Positions 1-8,334 of a DNA stretch of 49,497 nucleotides are shown here, piece after piece. Source of the DNA: an uncultured Lewinella sp. (GTDB taxonomy: Bacteria > Bacteroidota > Bacteroidia > Chitinophagales > Saprospiraceae); contig CAJXPD010000040.1 of assembly GCA_913057785.1 (NCBI GenBank), positions 1 to 49,497 of the forward strand, given 5' to 3'. The translations under genes and the position numbers were made by a program. Numbering within the stretch: position 1 is the first letter of the stretch; each line of letters opens with the position of its first letter. The notes beneath the pieces are model-generated. The model did no database searches and was not told the DNA's origin. It saw nothing but the letters and a program-made list of their open reading frames with translations.

Positions 1-2059
1 AGTCTTCTGAAGAAATACCAAGGGTCTCGCTCTGAGCTTTCAGATAACTAAGCGCAGTAGTAGCAGACTCTTTCATCACATCTCCCAGATTGCCCGTAAG
101 GGTCAATTTACCTTTACCTTTGCTAAGACTGCATTCGATGAAAAGGATATCTCCACCGGTAGGCGTCCAAGCTAAGCCGACAGCAACGCCAGGGGTTTCA
201 ATCTTTTGATAAAGATCCGTGGAAAACCTCGTCGGCCCTAGCATTCCCTTCAGGTCATGCCCCTTGATTCTCGTTTGGTATTCCTCTTCCATCGCGACCT
301 TTTTCGCCACGCTCCGCATCACTCCGGCAATCTGTCGATTTAGGGAACGAACACCAGATTCTCGGGTATACTCCTGAATGATCTGCTCAATCACCTTACC
401 ATCTAATTTCAGGTGCTTGGCGACCAGACCATGTTCTTTTCGTTGATCAGGGATCAAGTGCCGTTTGGCAATTTCTACCTTTTCCTCTGTACTGTAACCG
501 CTGATATCGATGATTTCCATCCGGTCCAACAAAGCGGGCTGGATGGTATTCAGGGAGTTAGCCGTGGCAATGAAAAGCACCTTGGAAAGATCGTATTCAA
601 GTTCAAGGTAATTATCGTGAAAGGTCGTATTCTGCTCTGGGTCCAAGACTTCCAATAAGGCGGAAGATGGATCTCCGCGAAAATCTTTACCGACTTTATC
701 AATTTCATCTAAAATGAATACCGGATTGGAAGAACCCGCCTTGCGCAAGGATTGCAGTATCCTGCCCGGCATTGCACCAATATAAGTCTTGCGGTGTCCT
801 CTAATCTCAGACTCATCATGCAAGCCTCCTAGAGACATGCGTATGAACTTGCGCCGCAAAGCTCGAGCTACCGATCTTCCTAAAGAAGTCTTACCGACGC
901 CCGGAGGCCCTACTAAACACAAAATAGGGGCTTTCATATCCCCTTTCAGCTTCAAAACGGCCAAGTGTTCCAAAATTCGCTCCTTCACTTTCTCCAGACC
1001 AAAATGGTCCTTGTCTAACACTTGCTTAACCTTCTTGAGGTTGAAGTTATCTTTGGTGTACTGTCCCCAGGGTAGCTCTAGCAATAATTCTAGATAGTTG
1101 GATTGAACAGAGAACTCTGCAACCTGTGGGTTCATCCGACGCAACTTGCTCAATTCCTTTTGAAAAACTGCACTAACTTCTTTAGTCCACTTCTTCTTCT
1201 TAGCTCTCTCAATCAGGTTCTTAATCTCTTGTTCCTGCGGATTCTGACCTAATTCTTCTTGGATGGTCTTCAATTGCTGATTCAAGAAGTAATCTCTTTG
1301 TTGCTTCTCAATATCCACTCGTACCTTATTCTCAATCTGATCCTTGAGTTCAAGGAGTTGCAGTTCATCATTAAGCTGCATCAGCAGCAAGTTGGCCTTT
1401 TCGGTCAAATCGCTGGTTTCAAGGATCTTTTGCTTGATGTGCACCTTAGCGCTCAGGTTGGAGGCGATAAAGTTGAGCAGGAAGGAGTTGCTAGAGATAT
1501 TTTTAAGCATCACCATCGCCTCGGAAGGTATATTTGGCGATAACTCGATGATCTGCTTGGCCAGGTCCAAAACAGAGGCGATCAGGGCCTCAAACTCCAG
1601 ATTGTTTACTGGATCGATATAGTGTAGGGGAGATATCTCTCCCTTCATGAAAGGTTTCTCTTGTAGCATGGCTTCCAAATGGAAGCGATTGCGGCCTTGT
1701 AAGATGGCCGTGGTCGTCCCGTCAGGCATTCTCAACAACTTGAGAATACGGGCAACGGTTCCCAGTGCATATAGATCGTCTGTCTCTGGTTCTTCAACCT
1801 CGCTGTCTTTCTGAGAAAGAACGGCCACTTTACGATCTGCTCCATAAGCCGTGTTAATAGCTTCGATGGATCTATCGCGACCAACAGTAATAGGGATGAT
1901 GATTCCTGGGAAAAGGACGGTATTTTTTAAGGCAAGGATAGGGAGTACCTTGGGGAAATCTTCGTCAATACTGGGCTCTTCCTCCTCTTCGATCGATATC
2001 AACGGTAGATAATCGCTCTCTTCTTCAAACTTCGGGTTAGAAAACAAATCTTCAAACAT
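1..2059 (-). CDS. lon: Lon endopeptidase La (C-terminus cut by window edge)
   Basis: ATP-dependent serine protease that degrades damaged and regulatory proteins in the cytoplasm. Translation from the ATG at 2059 gives 686 codons: an acidic N-terminal stretch, the substrate-binding LON domain (about 40-240), a coiled-coil region, the AAA+ module with Walker A GPPGVGKT near residue 385 and Walker B FILDEIDK, then the protease domain. The catalytic serine is visible at residue 665 (GDVMKES). The catalytic lysine and roughly the last 130 residues lie beyond position 1. No frame break was seen. The start is supported by the MFEDLF opening, followed by the Glu-rich segment common in Bacteroidota Lon. 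It is transcribed divergently from the prenyl synthase gene, with an unusual nested palindrome upstream. Confidence 0.96.
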   Translation of the reverse strand, partial: MFEDLFSNPKFEEESDYLPLISIEEEEEPSIDEDFPKVLPILALKNTVLFPGIIIPITVGRDRSIEAINTAYGADRKVAVLSQKDSEVEEPETDDLYALGTVARILKLLRMPDGTTTAILQGRNRFHLEAMLQEKPFMKGEISPLHYIDPVNNLEFEALIASVLDLAKQIIELSPNIPSEAMVMLKNISSNSFLLNFIASNLSAKVHIKQKILETSDLTEKANLLLMQLNDELQLLELKDQIENKVRVDIEKQQRDYFLNQQLKTIQEELGQNPQEQEIKNLIERAKKKKWTKEVSAVFQKELSKLRRMNPQVAEFSVQSNYLELLLELPWGQYTKDNFNLKKVKQVLDKDHFGLEKVKERILEHLAVLKLKGDMKAPILCLVGPPGVGKTSLGRSVARALRRKFIRMSLGGLHDESEIRGHRKTYIGAMPGRILQSLRKAGSSNPVFILDEIDKVGKDFRGDPSSALLEVLDPEQNTTFHDNYLELEYDLSKVLFIATANSLNTIQPALLDRMEIIDISGYSTEEKVEIAKRHLIPDQRKEHGLVAKHLKLDGKVIEQIIQEYTRESGVRSLNRQIAGVMRSVAKKVAMEEEYQTRIKGHDLKGMLGPTRFSTDLYQKIETPGVAVGLAWTPTGGDILFIECSLSKGKGKLTLTGNLGDVMKESATTALSYLKAQSETLGISSED

Positions 2060-2534
2060 ATACTAGTAAAATCTTAAATGCTAAACCAAATCAACAAAAT
2101 GTAACTTCAATCAAATTCGTACAAGTAGGTTACCCGACAATAATGTCATTGTGACAGTAAATGCCTGTCATAAGGGAATCTTCCTATTGGCAACTACCGT
2201 GCCATACTATGATTTAGTGCATTTCTTCGAATATACGTAAAATCTCGCACAAAGATGCCCGACAAAAAGACAGCTTTGGTCATTGTATACTTTAGTCAAA
2301 ACGAGGGTTGTTTTCACTATTTCTGACCTCATCAAAAGAGACCAAAAGTAGGAACAGCAGCTCGCTAGCCCTTGCATCGGGTAAGGCCATTTGCTCCCTA
2401 ACGCAATTTTCTCATAGAGACACACAATTCAGCAGGCCGTATGAATACTTTTTGTAGTTTTGGGTGTTTAAAAATGGAGCTAGGTTGCACCAAAATAAAC
2501 TGCAGCTACAGCCTTGACCTAGAAAACGCCTTTT
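2060..2534. other. Intergenic region between divergent lon and prenyl synthase genes
   Basis: 475 bases without a credible gene. It must hold the divergent promoters. The only clear structure is the nested palindrome at 2144-2170. A TAGTTTTG element at 2455-2462 fits the Bacteroidota -7 consensus TAnnTTTG for the plus-strand gene, but has no TTG at the expected distance, so it is weak. Confidence 0.6.
2144..2170. promoter_or_regulatory. Nested palindrome upstream of lon (candidate operator)
   Basis: TGTCA-ttg-TGACA (2144-2156) overlaps TGACAG-N7-CTGTCA (2152-2157 and 2165-2170), so three half-sites of alternating orientation lie within 27 bases. It sits about 85-110 bases upstream of the lon ATG. 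The symmetry is seen directly; a role as a regulator site for lon is inference. Confidence 0.4.
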
Positions 2535-3509
2535 ATGGTTAAAACGCTGGAGGCGATAAAGGCGCCCATAAACGCAGAGCTTAAGGAGTTTGAAAAACAT
2601 TTCAAGGATGCCATGCGCAGCCCTGTTCCCTTACTAGATCGCATTACTTACTATATAGTGCGAAGAAAAGGGAAGCAGGTTCGTCCCATGTTTGTATTCT
2701 TATCAGCAAAGCTCTGTGGTGATACCAATCCCGCTACCTTTAATGCAGCCTCTTTCATAGAGTTACTGCACACGGCCTCATTGGTCCATGATGATGTCGT
2801 AGATGATTCCAATGAACGTCGTGGTTTCTTTTCTATCAATGCTTTGTGGAAAAACAAGATTGCCGTACTGGTGGGTGATTACTTTTTGGCCAAAGGCATG
2901 TTGATTGCGGTAAAGCATAAACAATATCGCTTGTTAGAGATCATTTCGGACGCCATGCAGGCTATGAGTGAGGGGGAATTGCTGCAGATTGAGAAAGCCC
3001 GTCGATTAGATATTGATGAAGCGGTGTATTACGATATCATTCGCCAGAAGACGGCCTCTTTAATCGCATCAGCCTGCGCAGTAGGCGCTGCTTCGGTGAC
3101 GGAGGATGAAGATTTGATTGGTCGGATGCATCAATTTGGAGAGAAGATCGGAATGGCTTTTCAAATTAGGGATGATCTTTTTGACTTTGGAACGGATGAT
3201 GTAGGAAAGCCTTTGGGGATTGATATCAAGGAAAAGAAGATGACGCTGCCGCTGATCTATGCGCTACAAAATGCCAATAGACGGGATAAACGTAGGATTA
3301 TATACAATATCAAGAAGTACAACGAAAACCCTGAAAAGGTGAGAGAGGTCATTGATTTTGTGCGAGCTAGCGGTGGCCTTGAATATACCAAAGGGGTTAT
3401 GTACGATTATAGAGATCAGGCATTCGAATTATTGCATCAATTTCCAGAAACGCCTGCTCGCCAATCTATTGAAGAGTTGGTGTATTTTGTTACCGACCGA
3501 AAAAAATAG
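2535..3509 (+). CDS. Polyprenyl diphosphate synthase (trans-isoprenyl)
   Basis: Chain-elongating E-type prenyltransferase condensing isopentenyl diphosphate with allylic diphosphates, probably giving the quinone side chain. 324 residues, normal family length. The first Asp-rich motif is LVHDDVVDDSNERRG (about residues 85-99) and the second is FQIRDDLFDFGTDD (about 210-223). The KPLGIDIKEKKMTLPLIYA segment after the second motif is typical of Bacteroidota octaprenyl/solanesyl-type synthases. Chain length cannot be read with certainty. The ATG at 2535 is the first in frame. It converges with the next gene, the stops being only 10 bases apart. Confidence 0.93.
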   Translation: MVKTLEAIKAPINAELKEFEKHFKDAMRSPVPLLDRITYYIVRRKGKQVRPMFVFLSAKLCGDTNPATFNAASFIELLHTASLVHDDVVDDSNERRGFFSINALWKNKIAVLVGDYFLAKGMLIAVKHKQYRLLEIISDAMQAMSEGELLQIEKARRLDIDEAVYYDIIRQKTASLIASACAVGAASVTEDEDLIGRMHQFGEKIGMAFQIRDDLFDFGTDDVGKPLGIDIKEKKMTLPLIYALQNANRRDKRRIIYNIKKYNENPEKVREVIDFVRASGGLEYTKGVMYDYRDQAFELLHQFPETPARQSIEELVYFVTDRKK

Positions 3510-3519
3510 GAATTTTCTA

Positions 3520-4116
3520 CTATCTATCGATGCCCTGTCCGGGGTATTCCTCCTCCACAGGTTCTACTAGAATTATACGATCATCAATGACATCGATCAC
3601 ACGAACATGAGCTCCTGGGCTCAGCTCTTGGCCAGCCGTGATGGCTTCAATCTGAAAGGGGGCTTCGGGAAGCGAAAGAAATACCTTTCCAAAACCGTTT
3701 CGGTGGGGAGGAATGGATTGTAATACTTCACCAGTGGTCTGCAGCAGATCTAGCTTGCTTACCTCCTCAATGGGGGTGAACCATCTCTTGAGCATATAGC
3801 GACTAAAGAAAGCCAGCGGCGCAGCAATTAGCACTGCAAACAATAGAGACAGTTTGAGATTAAACTGGGCGAAGTTGAAGACTACGATTAGCCAGCTGCA
3901 GAGTGTGCAAAAGACAAGAATCATACGAGCGTCAAACCACTGACGCTTGCGTTCTGAAGCTGCAGTGTCGGAAGACTCGGCGTCATGTTCCAAGCCCATT
4001 AGGTGTATGGCGATCAACATCGCCAAGAGCAGCGTCGAGACGATCGCCATGCTCATGAAAGCTTGGGTTGTGCTCCCCATCGCCTTCCACCAATCCATTA
4101 ATAGTAGTATCTGCAT
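3520..4116 (-). CDS. NfeD-like membrane protein with C-terminal OB-fold domain
   Basis: 198 residues. Hydrophobic segments at about 18-38, 68-84 and 88-107 are followed by a soluble tail. The tail (about 122-190: TTGEVLQSIPPHRNGFGKV, then GAHVRVIDVIDDRIILVEP) has the Gly-x-Val spacing and closing V-x-V-x-x-V-x-x-x-x-I-x-V pattern of NfeD/YqiJ OB-fold domains. NfeD proteins usually partner with flotillin-like SPFH proteins in membrane microdomains, but no flotillin gene is adjacent here. Start ATG at 4116; an internal Met seven codons in (MDWWK) is an alternative. Family assignment is moderately secure, function is not. Confidence 0.7.
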   Translation of the reverse strand: MQILLLMDWWKAMGSTTQAFMSMAIVSTLLLAMLIAIHLMGLEHDAESSDTAASERKRQWFDARMILVFCTLCSWLIVVFNFAQFNLKLSLLFAVLIAAPLAFFSRYMLKRWFTPIEEVSKLDLLQTTGEVLQSIPPHRNGFGKVFLSLPEAPFQIEAITAGQELSPGAHVRVIDVIDDRIILVEPVEEEYPGQGIDR

Positions 4117-4321
4117 ATTAATTGCCTTCCGATCCGATAACTAAAATAGAACTATGAAGTGATTTGGTACAATGGCTTAGACAAAGGGAGGGAGTTTATC
4201 GTCAAAAGACCGATTTATTTCGAGTTGTACGGTAAAAGGGCTGGAATTTTCCCGTTTTGGGAATCCGAGGAAAATCTCAAAAAAGGAAGGAATTATCGAA
4301 GGTAAACTGTGAACTGCTTAT

Positions 4322-4329
4322 TACCTTTG
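4322..4329 (+). promoter_or_regulatory. -7 element of the prs promoter
   Basis: TACCTTTG matches the Bacteroidota -7 consensus TAnnTTTG, 23 bases before the ATG at 4353. No TTG lies at the usual -33 distance. A transcript starting a few bases downstream would include the 4353 start, which supports choosing it. Confidence 0.45.
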
Positions 4330-4352
4330 CCCTGACTTTAGCATCATAAACT

Positions 4353-5306
4353 ATGCAACCCAGAATTGATAAAATGGTTGAAGTAAAGTTATTTGCTGGC
4401 CGGGCTTCAGAGTACCTGGCGGAGAAAATTGCCGATTACTACCAGCAACCGCTTGGTAAACTCAAGATCCATCAGTTTAGTGATGGAGAAATGCAGCCGG
4501 TTATTCAAGAGTCCGTTAGAGGGGGATATGTATTCTTTATACAATCTACCTTCACGCCTGCTGAAAACCTAATGGAGTTGCTCCTTATGATAGATGCCGC
4601 AAAGCGGGCTTCCGCCGGTTATATTACAGCGGTAATCCCATATTTTGGTTATGCCAGGCAAGATCGAAAGGATAAACCTCGCGTACCCATTTCTGCCAAG
4701 ATGATCGCCAACTTGATGCAGGCGGCAGGAGCAGATCGGATCATGACCATGGATTTTCATGCCGATCAGATCCAAGGGTTCTTCGATATTCCTGTGGATC
4801 ACCTGAAAAGCGATGCCATTTACATCCCTTATCTACAACAACAAGATCTTTCGAATGTGACTTTTGCTTCTCCGGATGTAGGAGGGGTAAAAAGGGCTCG
4901 AACCTATGCTAAGCATTTCGAAAGACCATTGGTAATCTGTGATAAATACCGCAAGCGTGCTAACGAGATCGCTGGTATGACCGTGATCGGTGACGTGGAT
5001 GGAGCAGATGTAATTTTGGTGGATGACTTGGCGGATACCGCAGGAACACTTTGCCGAGCGGCTGAGATCCTAATCAAGAAAGGAGCGAAGAGTGTCAAGG
5101 CGATGTGTACTCACCCAGTACTATCAGGTAAGGCTTATGACAACATCAATAATTCTCAGTTGTCAGAGCTTCTAGTATGTGACACTATTCCTTTGAAACA
5201 GGAATCTCCCCGTATCAAAGTATTGTCTACTGCTAAGTTGTTTGCCAGAGCTATCCGAAATACGCACGAACACCGTTCTATTTCCGCACTTTTTGTTGGC
5301 GGATAG
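4353..5306 (+). CDS. prs: Ribose-phosphate pyrophosphokinase (PRPP synthase)
   Basis: Makes 5-phosphoribosyl-1-diphosphate from ribose-5-phosphate and ATP for purine, pyrimidine, His, Trp and NAD synthesis; cytoplasmic. 317 residues, class I length. Visible signatures are PYFGYARQDRKDKPRVPISA (ATP-binding flexible loop), MDFHADQIQGFFDIPVDHL and the PRPP loop VDDLADTAGTLCRAAEIL. The usual DDIVDTAGT is here DDLADTAGT, a mild variant. Translation could start at 4353 or at 4374 (MVEVKLF), which would give 310 residues. It is monocistronic by appearance: a promoter follows before the L25 gene. Confidence 0.95.
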   Translation: MQPRIDKMVEVKLFAGRASEYLAEKIADYYQQPLGKLKIHQFSDGEMQPVIQESVRGGYVFFIQSTFTPAENLMELLLMIDAAKRASAGYITAVIPYFGYARQDRKDKPRVPISAKMIANLMQAAGADRIMTMDFHADQIQGFFDIPVDHLKSDAIYIPYLQQQDLSNVTFASPDVGGVKRARTYAKHFERPLVICDKYRKRANEIAGMTVIGDVDGADVILVDDLADTAGTLCRAAEILIKKGAKSVKAMCTHPVLSGKAYDNINNSQLSELLVCDTIPLKQESPRIKVLSTAKLFARAIRNTHEHRSISALFVGG

Positions 5307-5352
5307 GATCAGCCAGTACTTATAGCAAGTCGTTATTGAAAAATAAGTCTAT

Positions 5353-5386
5353 TTGTTTAGATAATCACGCAAAATACTTATCTTTG
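5353..5386 (+). promoter_or_regulatory. Promoter for ribosomal protein L25 gene
   Basis: TTG (5353-5355), 23 bases, then TATCTTTG (5379-5386): both Bacteroidota promoter boxes, at the long end of the accepted spacing. The leader to the ATG at 5525 would be about 130 bases and contains a short perfect palindrome (CCTGCTcAGCAGG, around 5463-5475) that could serve in regulation. Confidence 0.55.
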
Positions 5387-5524
5387 CGTGCCTTTTCAGG
5401 GCCTACTGCTAAATTACTGCAGATAGAACTGTCAAGGAATGATATATGAAGGGTTAGCGATCCCTGCTCAGCAGGCGGAAATTGATAGCTCTTCCACTAT
5501 AGCTAATTGATAAAAAAAACTAAG

Positions 5525-6067
5525 ATGGAAATAGTTGCCGTTAAAGGACAAGTGCGCACAGATGTGGGGAAGAAAGCTACAAAGGCTGTTCGCAAAGAAG
5601 GACGAGTACCTTGTGTAATCTACGGAACTCAAGACACTTTGCACTTCTCAATTGATCCTAAAGAGGTAAAGCCATTGGTTTACACTCCTGCCTTTAAGTT
5701 GGCTGAGGTTGAAATAGATGGTACTACTCATAAATGCATCATTAAGGATATCCAATTCCACCCAGTTTCTGACGAAATTGTTCACATTGACTTCTTGTCA
5801 TTGACAGATGGTCATAAGGTGAAAGTGGAAATCCCGGTAGGTTTTGAAGGTATATCTCCTGGTATGAAATTAGGAGGTAAGCTACAGCAAAACCTTCGTC
5901 GAGTGAAGGTTAAGACAACGCCTGAAAACCTAGTGGACCAGTTAGTGTTGGATGTATCTCACCTAGAATTGGGACAGTCTGTACGAGTTAGAGACGTGCA
6001 TTGCGCTCAGCTACTTCTGCTGCAGAAAAAGTGGAAGGAGAGGAGGAAGCTGATGATGAGTAATTAG
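5525..6067 (+). CDS. rplY: Ribosomal protein L25/TL5 (Ctc family), 3' end frameshifted
   Basis: 5S rRNA-binding ribosomal protein of the long two-domain Ctc type. The start is the ATG at 5525; a TTG six codons earlier is not credible. The first about 157 residues follow the family: RKEGRVPCVIYG, the KDIQFHPVSDEIVHIDFL segment, then the Ctc domain up to SVRVRDV. After codon 5996-5998 the frame becomes unrelated (HCAQLLLLQKKW...). The frame beginning at 5998 reads ALRSATSAAEKVEGEEEADDE and stops at 6063, which is exactly the normal acidic L25 tail. About 20-25 conserved residues between RVRDV and the ALRSATSAAEK motif are absent. So the gene appears to carry a deletion of 60-70 bases that also shifts the frame, leaving a 180-residue protein with a basic instead of acidic tail. 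It could be a true mutation or an assembly artefact. Confidence 0.9.
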   Translation: MEIVAVKGQVRTDVGKKATKAVRKEGRVPCVIYGTQDTLHFSIDPKEVKPLVYTPAFKLAEVEIDGTTHKCIIKDIQFHPVSDEIVHIDFLSLTDGHKVKVEIPVGFEGISPGMKLGGKLQQNLRRVKVKTTPENLVDQLVLDVSHLELGQSVRVRDVHCAQLLLLQKKWKERRKLMMSN

Positions 6068-6133
6068 CACGGACTAAGTAATAATTGATAGATCTTATCT
6101 CTTTTTAGGTACGGTCTAGTGAAAATATAAGAT

Positions 6134-6175
6134 AAAGAGGGGTAAGCCTTAGGCCTTATCCCTCTTTCCTTTTTT
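6134..6175 (+). terminator. Rho-independent terminator after L25 gene
   Basis: A 13-base-pair stem (6134-6146 with 6155-6167, one G-U pair), an 8-base loop, then CCTTTTTT. It lies 66 bases after the L25 stop and before the nitrilase gene. Confidence 0.85.
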
Positions 6176-6193
6176 ATACTTACCCTATAGTCT

Positions 6194-6958
6194 ATGAAGG
6201 TCAGTCTCATACAAACTGCGTTAAGCTGGGAAGATCCAGCTGCAAACTTGGACCAAATTGGGGCGCAATTAGCGCAACTTTCCGCTAGCACTGATTTGGT
6301 CGTTTTGCCGGAGATGTTCACAACAGGCTTTACCATGAATCCTGCTTCAGTAGCAGAACAGACTAATGGACTTACCCTGGACTGGCTGCGTAGACAAGCC
6401 GCTCAACTAGATGCGGCTATTACAGGTAGTTTCGTGGTTGAAGAAAATGGAAACTTTTACAATCGATTGGCATGGGTATTTCCAGATGGTAAATTCAAAA
6501 CCTATGATAAACGCCATCTCTTTACTTTAGCCGGTGAAGATCAGTTTTACACTGCAGGAACAGAACGACTTATAGTAGAATGGAAGGGTTGGAAGATATG
6601 CCCCTTGATCTGCTATGATCTGCGATTCCCAGTATGGAGTAGGAATGATGTGGAGTATGATCTGTTGATCTATGTGGCCAATTGGCCAGAACGCAGAAGA
6701 CATCATTGGCGAAGCCTGCTGATGGGTAGAGCAATAGAAAACCAAGTATACACCATTGGCTTGAATCGAGTAGGCGTGGACGGCAAAGATATTCGCTACA
6801 CGGGGGATTCCTGTGTGATCGATTATAACGGGGAGATTCGAGCCAGCCTGGCCATTGATACCTCAACCGTTACGATCGAACTGGATAAAGCCAGTCAAGC
6901 AGCTTTTCGAGAGCGATATGCGTTCCTGGCAGATCAGGATCAATTTACGATAGAATAA
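6194..6958 (+). CDS. Carbon-nitrogen hydrolase, omega-amidase (YafV/NIT2) type
   Basis: Cytoplasmic nitrilase-superfamily amidase; this branch hydrolyses alpha-ketoglutaramate or ketosuccinamate, repairing the products of glutamine transaminases. 254 residues. The catalytic triad is complete: Glu40 in VVLPEMFTTGF, Lys106 in YDKRHLF, Cys140 in PLICYDLRFPVWSRN. The TTGFTM and WPERRRHHWRSLLMGRAIEN segments are typical of YafV proteins. It starts at the ATG at 6194 just after the L25 terminator and converges with argH, the stops being 21 bases apart. Substrate is inferred from the family. Confidence 0.88.
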   Translation: MKVSLIQTALSWEDPAANLDQIGAQLAQLSASTDLVVLPEMFTTGFTMNPASVAEQTNGLTLDWLRRQAAQLDAAITGSFVVEENGNFYNRLAWVFPDGKFKTYDKRHLFTLAGEDQFYTAGTERLIVEWKGWKICPLICYDLRFPVWSRNDVEYDLLIYVANWPERRRHHWRSLLMGRAIENQVYTIGLNRVGVDGKDIRYTGDSCVIDYNGEIRASLAIDTSTVTIELDKASQAAFRERYAFLADQDQFTIE

Positions 6959-6979
6959 TCTAGCCGTTGCTTGGACCCT

Positions 6980-8311
6980 CTATCCCAACAACTGCTCTAT
7001 TCTTTGGTCGATTAAGTCGAACTTAAATCCTTCTTTCACGCCTTGCCATTTGCCTTGAATAGCATCATTGCAAAGATTTCCTAGACTACCTGCATGAGTA
7101 TGTGCTACTGATCGATCGGGGTCAAAACTGCCATCGGAAATCTGCTGCCCCACAATTTTATAGGCATCTCTGAACGGAGTACCTTCCAACACTAGTCGAT
7201 TGACTTCTTCCACGCTGTATAAGTATTTGTACTTATCCTCAGCCAAGATATTGTCCTTGATCTGGATGTGTTCTAGTGCGAAAGCCGCCATCTGTAAACA
7301 ATCCTTCAACTGGTGAATAGCCGGAAAGAGGACCTCCTTTAGCAATTGAAACTCTCTGTGGTAGCCGGAGGGTAGGTTGGTGGTCAACATACTGACCTGC
7401 GTTGGTAGTGCAATCAACTGATTACATCGCCCTCTAATGATCTCAAAAACATCCGGGTTCTTCTTATGCGGCATGATGCTAGAGCCTGTGGTCAATTCAT
7501 CTGGAAAGGCAATAAAGCCAAAATTCTGATTGATGAAAAGGCAGACATCCATGGCCATTTTCCCTAAGGTGTGGGCAGTAGCCGACAGGGAGAAAGCCAT
7601 GAAGAGCTCACTTTTCCCTCTACCCATCTGCGCATGTACCACATTGTAATTCAGATCGGCAAAACCCAATAGATCCGTAGTCATTTTCCGATCCAATGGA
7701 AAGGAAGAGCCATACCCTGCTGCCGATCCCAAGGGGTTTTGATTGATGATCTTAAACGTACTCAACCATTGTTGTAAATCATCCACCAAACTCTCCGCAT
7801 AGGCTCCAAACCATAGGCCAAAGGAGGATACCATAGCAACCTGTAGGTGGGTATAGCCGGGTAACAACTGGTCTTTATGCTGCTCAGATAAGGAAATCAG
7901 TGTTTCGAATAGCTTTTCGATATCCTGAATGACGGCCCTTACTTGAGCACGTAGATATAACTTGAGATCTACCAAAACTTGATCATTCCGGGAGCGTCCG
8001 CTATGGATTTTCTTCCCAATCTCTCCCAGGTTTTGAATCAACCAATGCTCTACCTGAGAATGTACATCCTCTATCCCCTCTTCTATCGTAAAGCGTCCCG
8101 CCTCTACTTCCTGATACAAGGTCTGTAAGCCCTTTACTAATTCTTCTAGTTCTGGCTTCTCCAGAAGCCCTACTTCACACAACATTTTGATATGAGCCAG
8201 AGAACCTTGGATGTCGTACGGAGCTAATTCCAGGTCTAATTCTCTGTCTCGCCCTACGGTGAAGCGTTCTATTTCTTGGTCTACTTGATAATTCTTCTGC
8301 CAAAGTTTCAT
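6980..8311 (-). CDS. argH: Argininosuccinate lyase
   Basis: Last step of arginine synthesis: cleaves argininosuccinate to arginine and fumarate. 443 residues, normal for the fumarase/aspartase superfamily. The signature GSSIMPHKKNPDVFEIIRG, which includes the catalytic-serine loop, is intact, as are SRNDQVLVDLKLYLR and LPGYTHLQVAM. It is the last gene of the eight-gene minus-strand arginine cluster, 23 bases after argE. No terminator-like hairpin is visible in the 21 bases before the convergent nitrilase stop. Confidence 0.97.
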   Translation of the reverse strand: MKLWQKNYQVDQEIERFTVGRDRELDLELAPYDIQGSLAHIKMLCEVGLLEKPELEELVKGLQTLYQEVEAGRFTIEEGIEDVHSQVEHWLIQNLGEIGKKIHSGRSRNDQVLVDLKLYLRAQVRAVIQDIEKLFETLISLSEQHKDQLLPGYTHLQVAMVSSFGLWFGAYAESLVDDLQQWLSTFKIINQNPLGSAAGYGSSFPLDRKMTTDLLGFADLNYNVVHAQMGRGKSELFMAFSLSATAHTLGKMAMDVCLFINQNFGFIAFPDELTTGSSIMPHKKNPDVFEIIRGRCNQLIALPTQVSMLTTNLPSGYHREFQLLKEVLFPAIHQLKDCLQMAAFALEHIQIKDNILAEDKYKYLYSVEEVNRLVLEGTPFRDAYKIVGQQISDGSFDPDRSVAHTHAGSLGNLCNDAIQGKWQGVKEGFKFDLIDQRIEQLLG

Positions 8312-8334
8312 AAAGGAAAATTAGTGGTTAGGTT

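Noticed and set aside
413-1622. Open frames of 81-102 codons on the plus strand across lon
   Set aside because: They are antisense to the well-conserved Lon coding sequence and show no family motifs.
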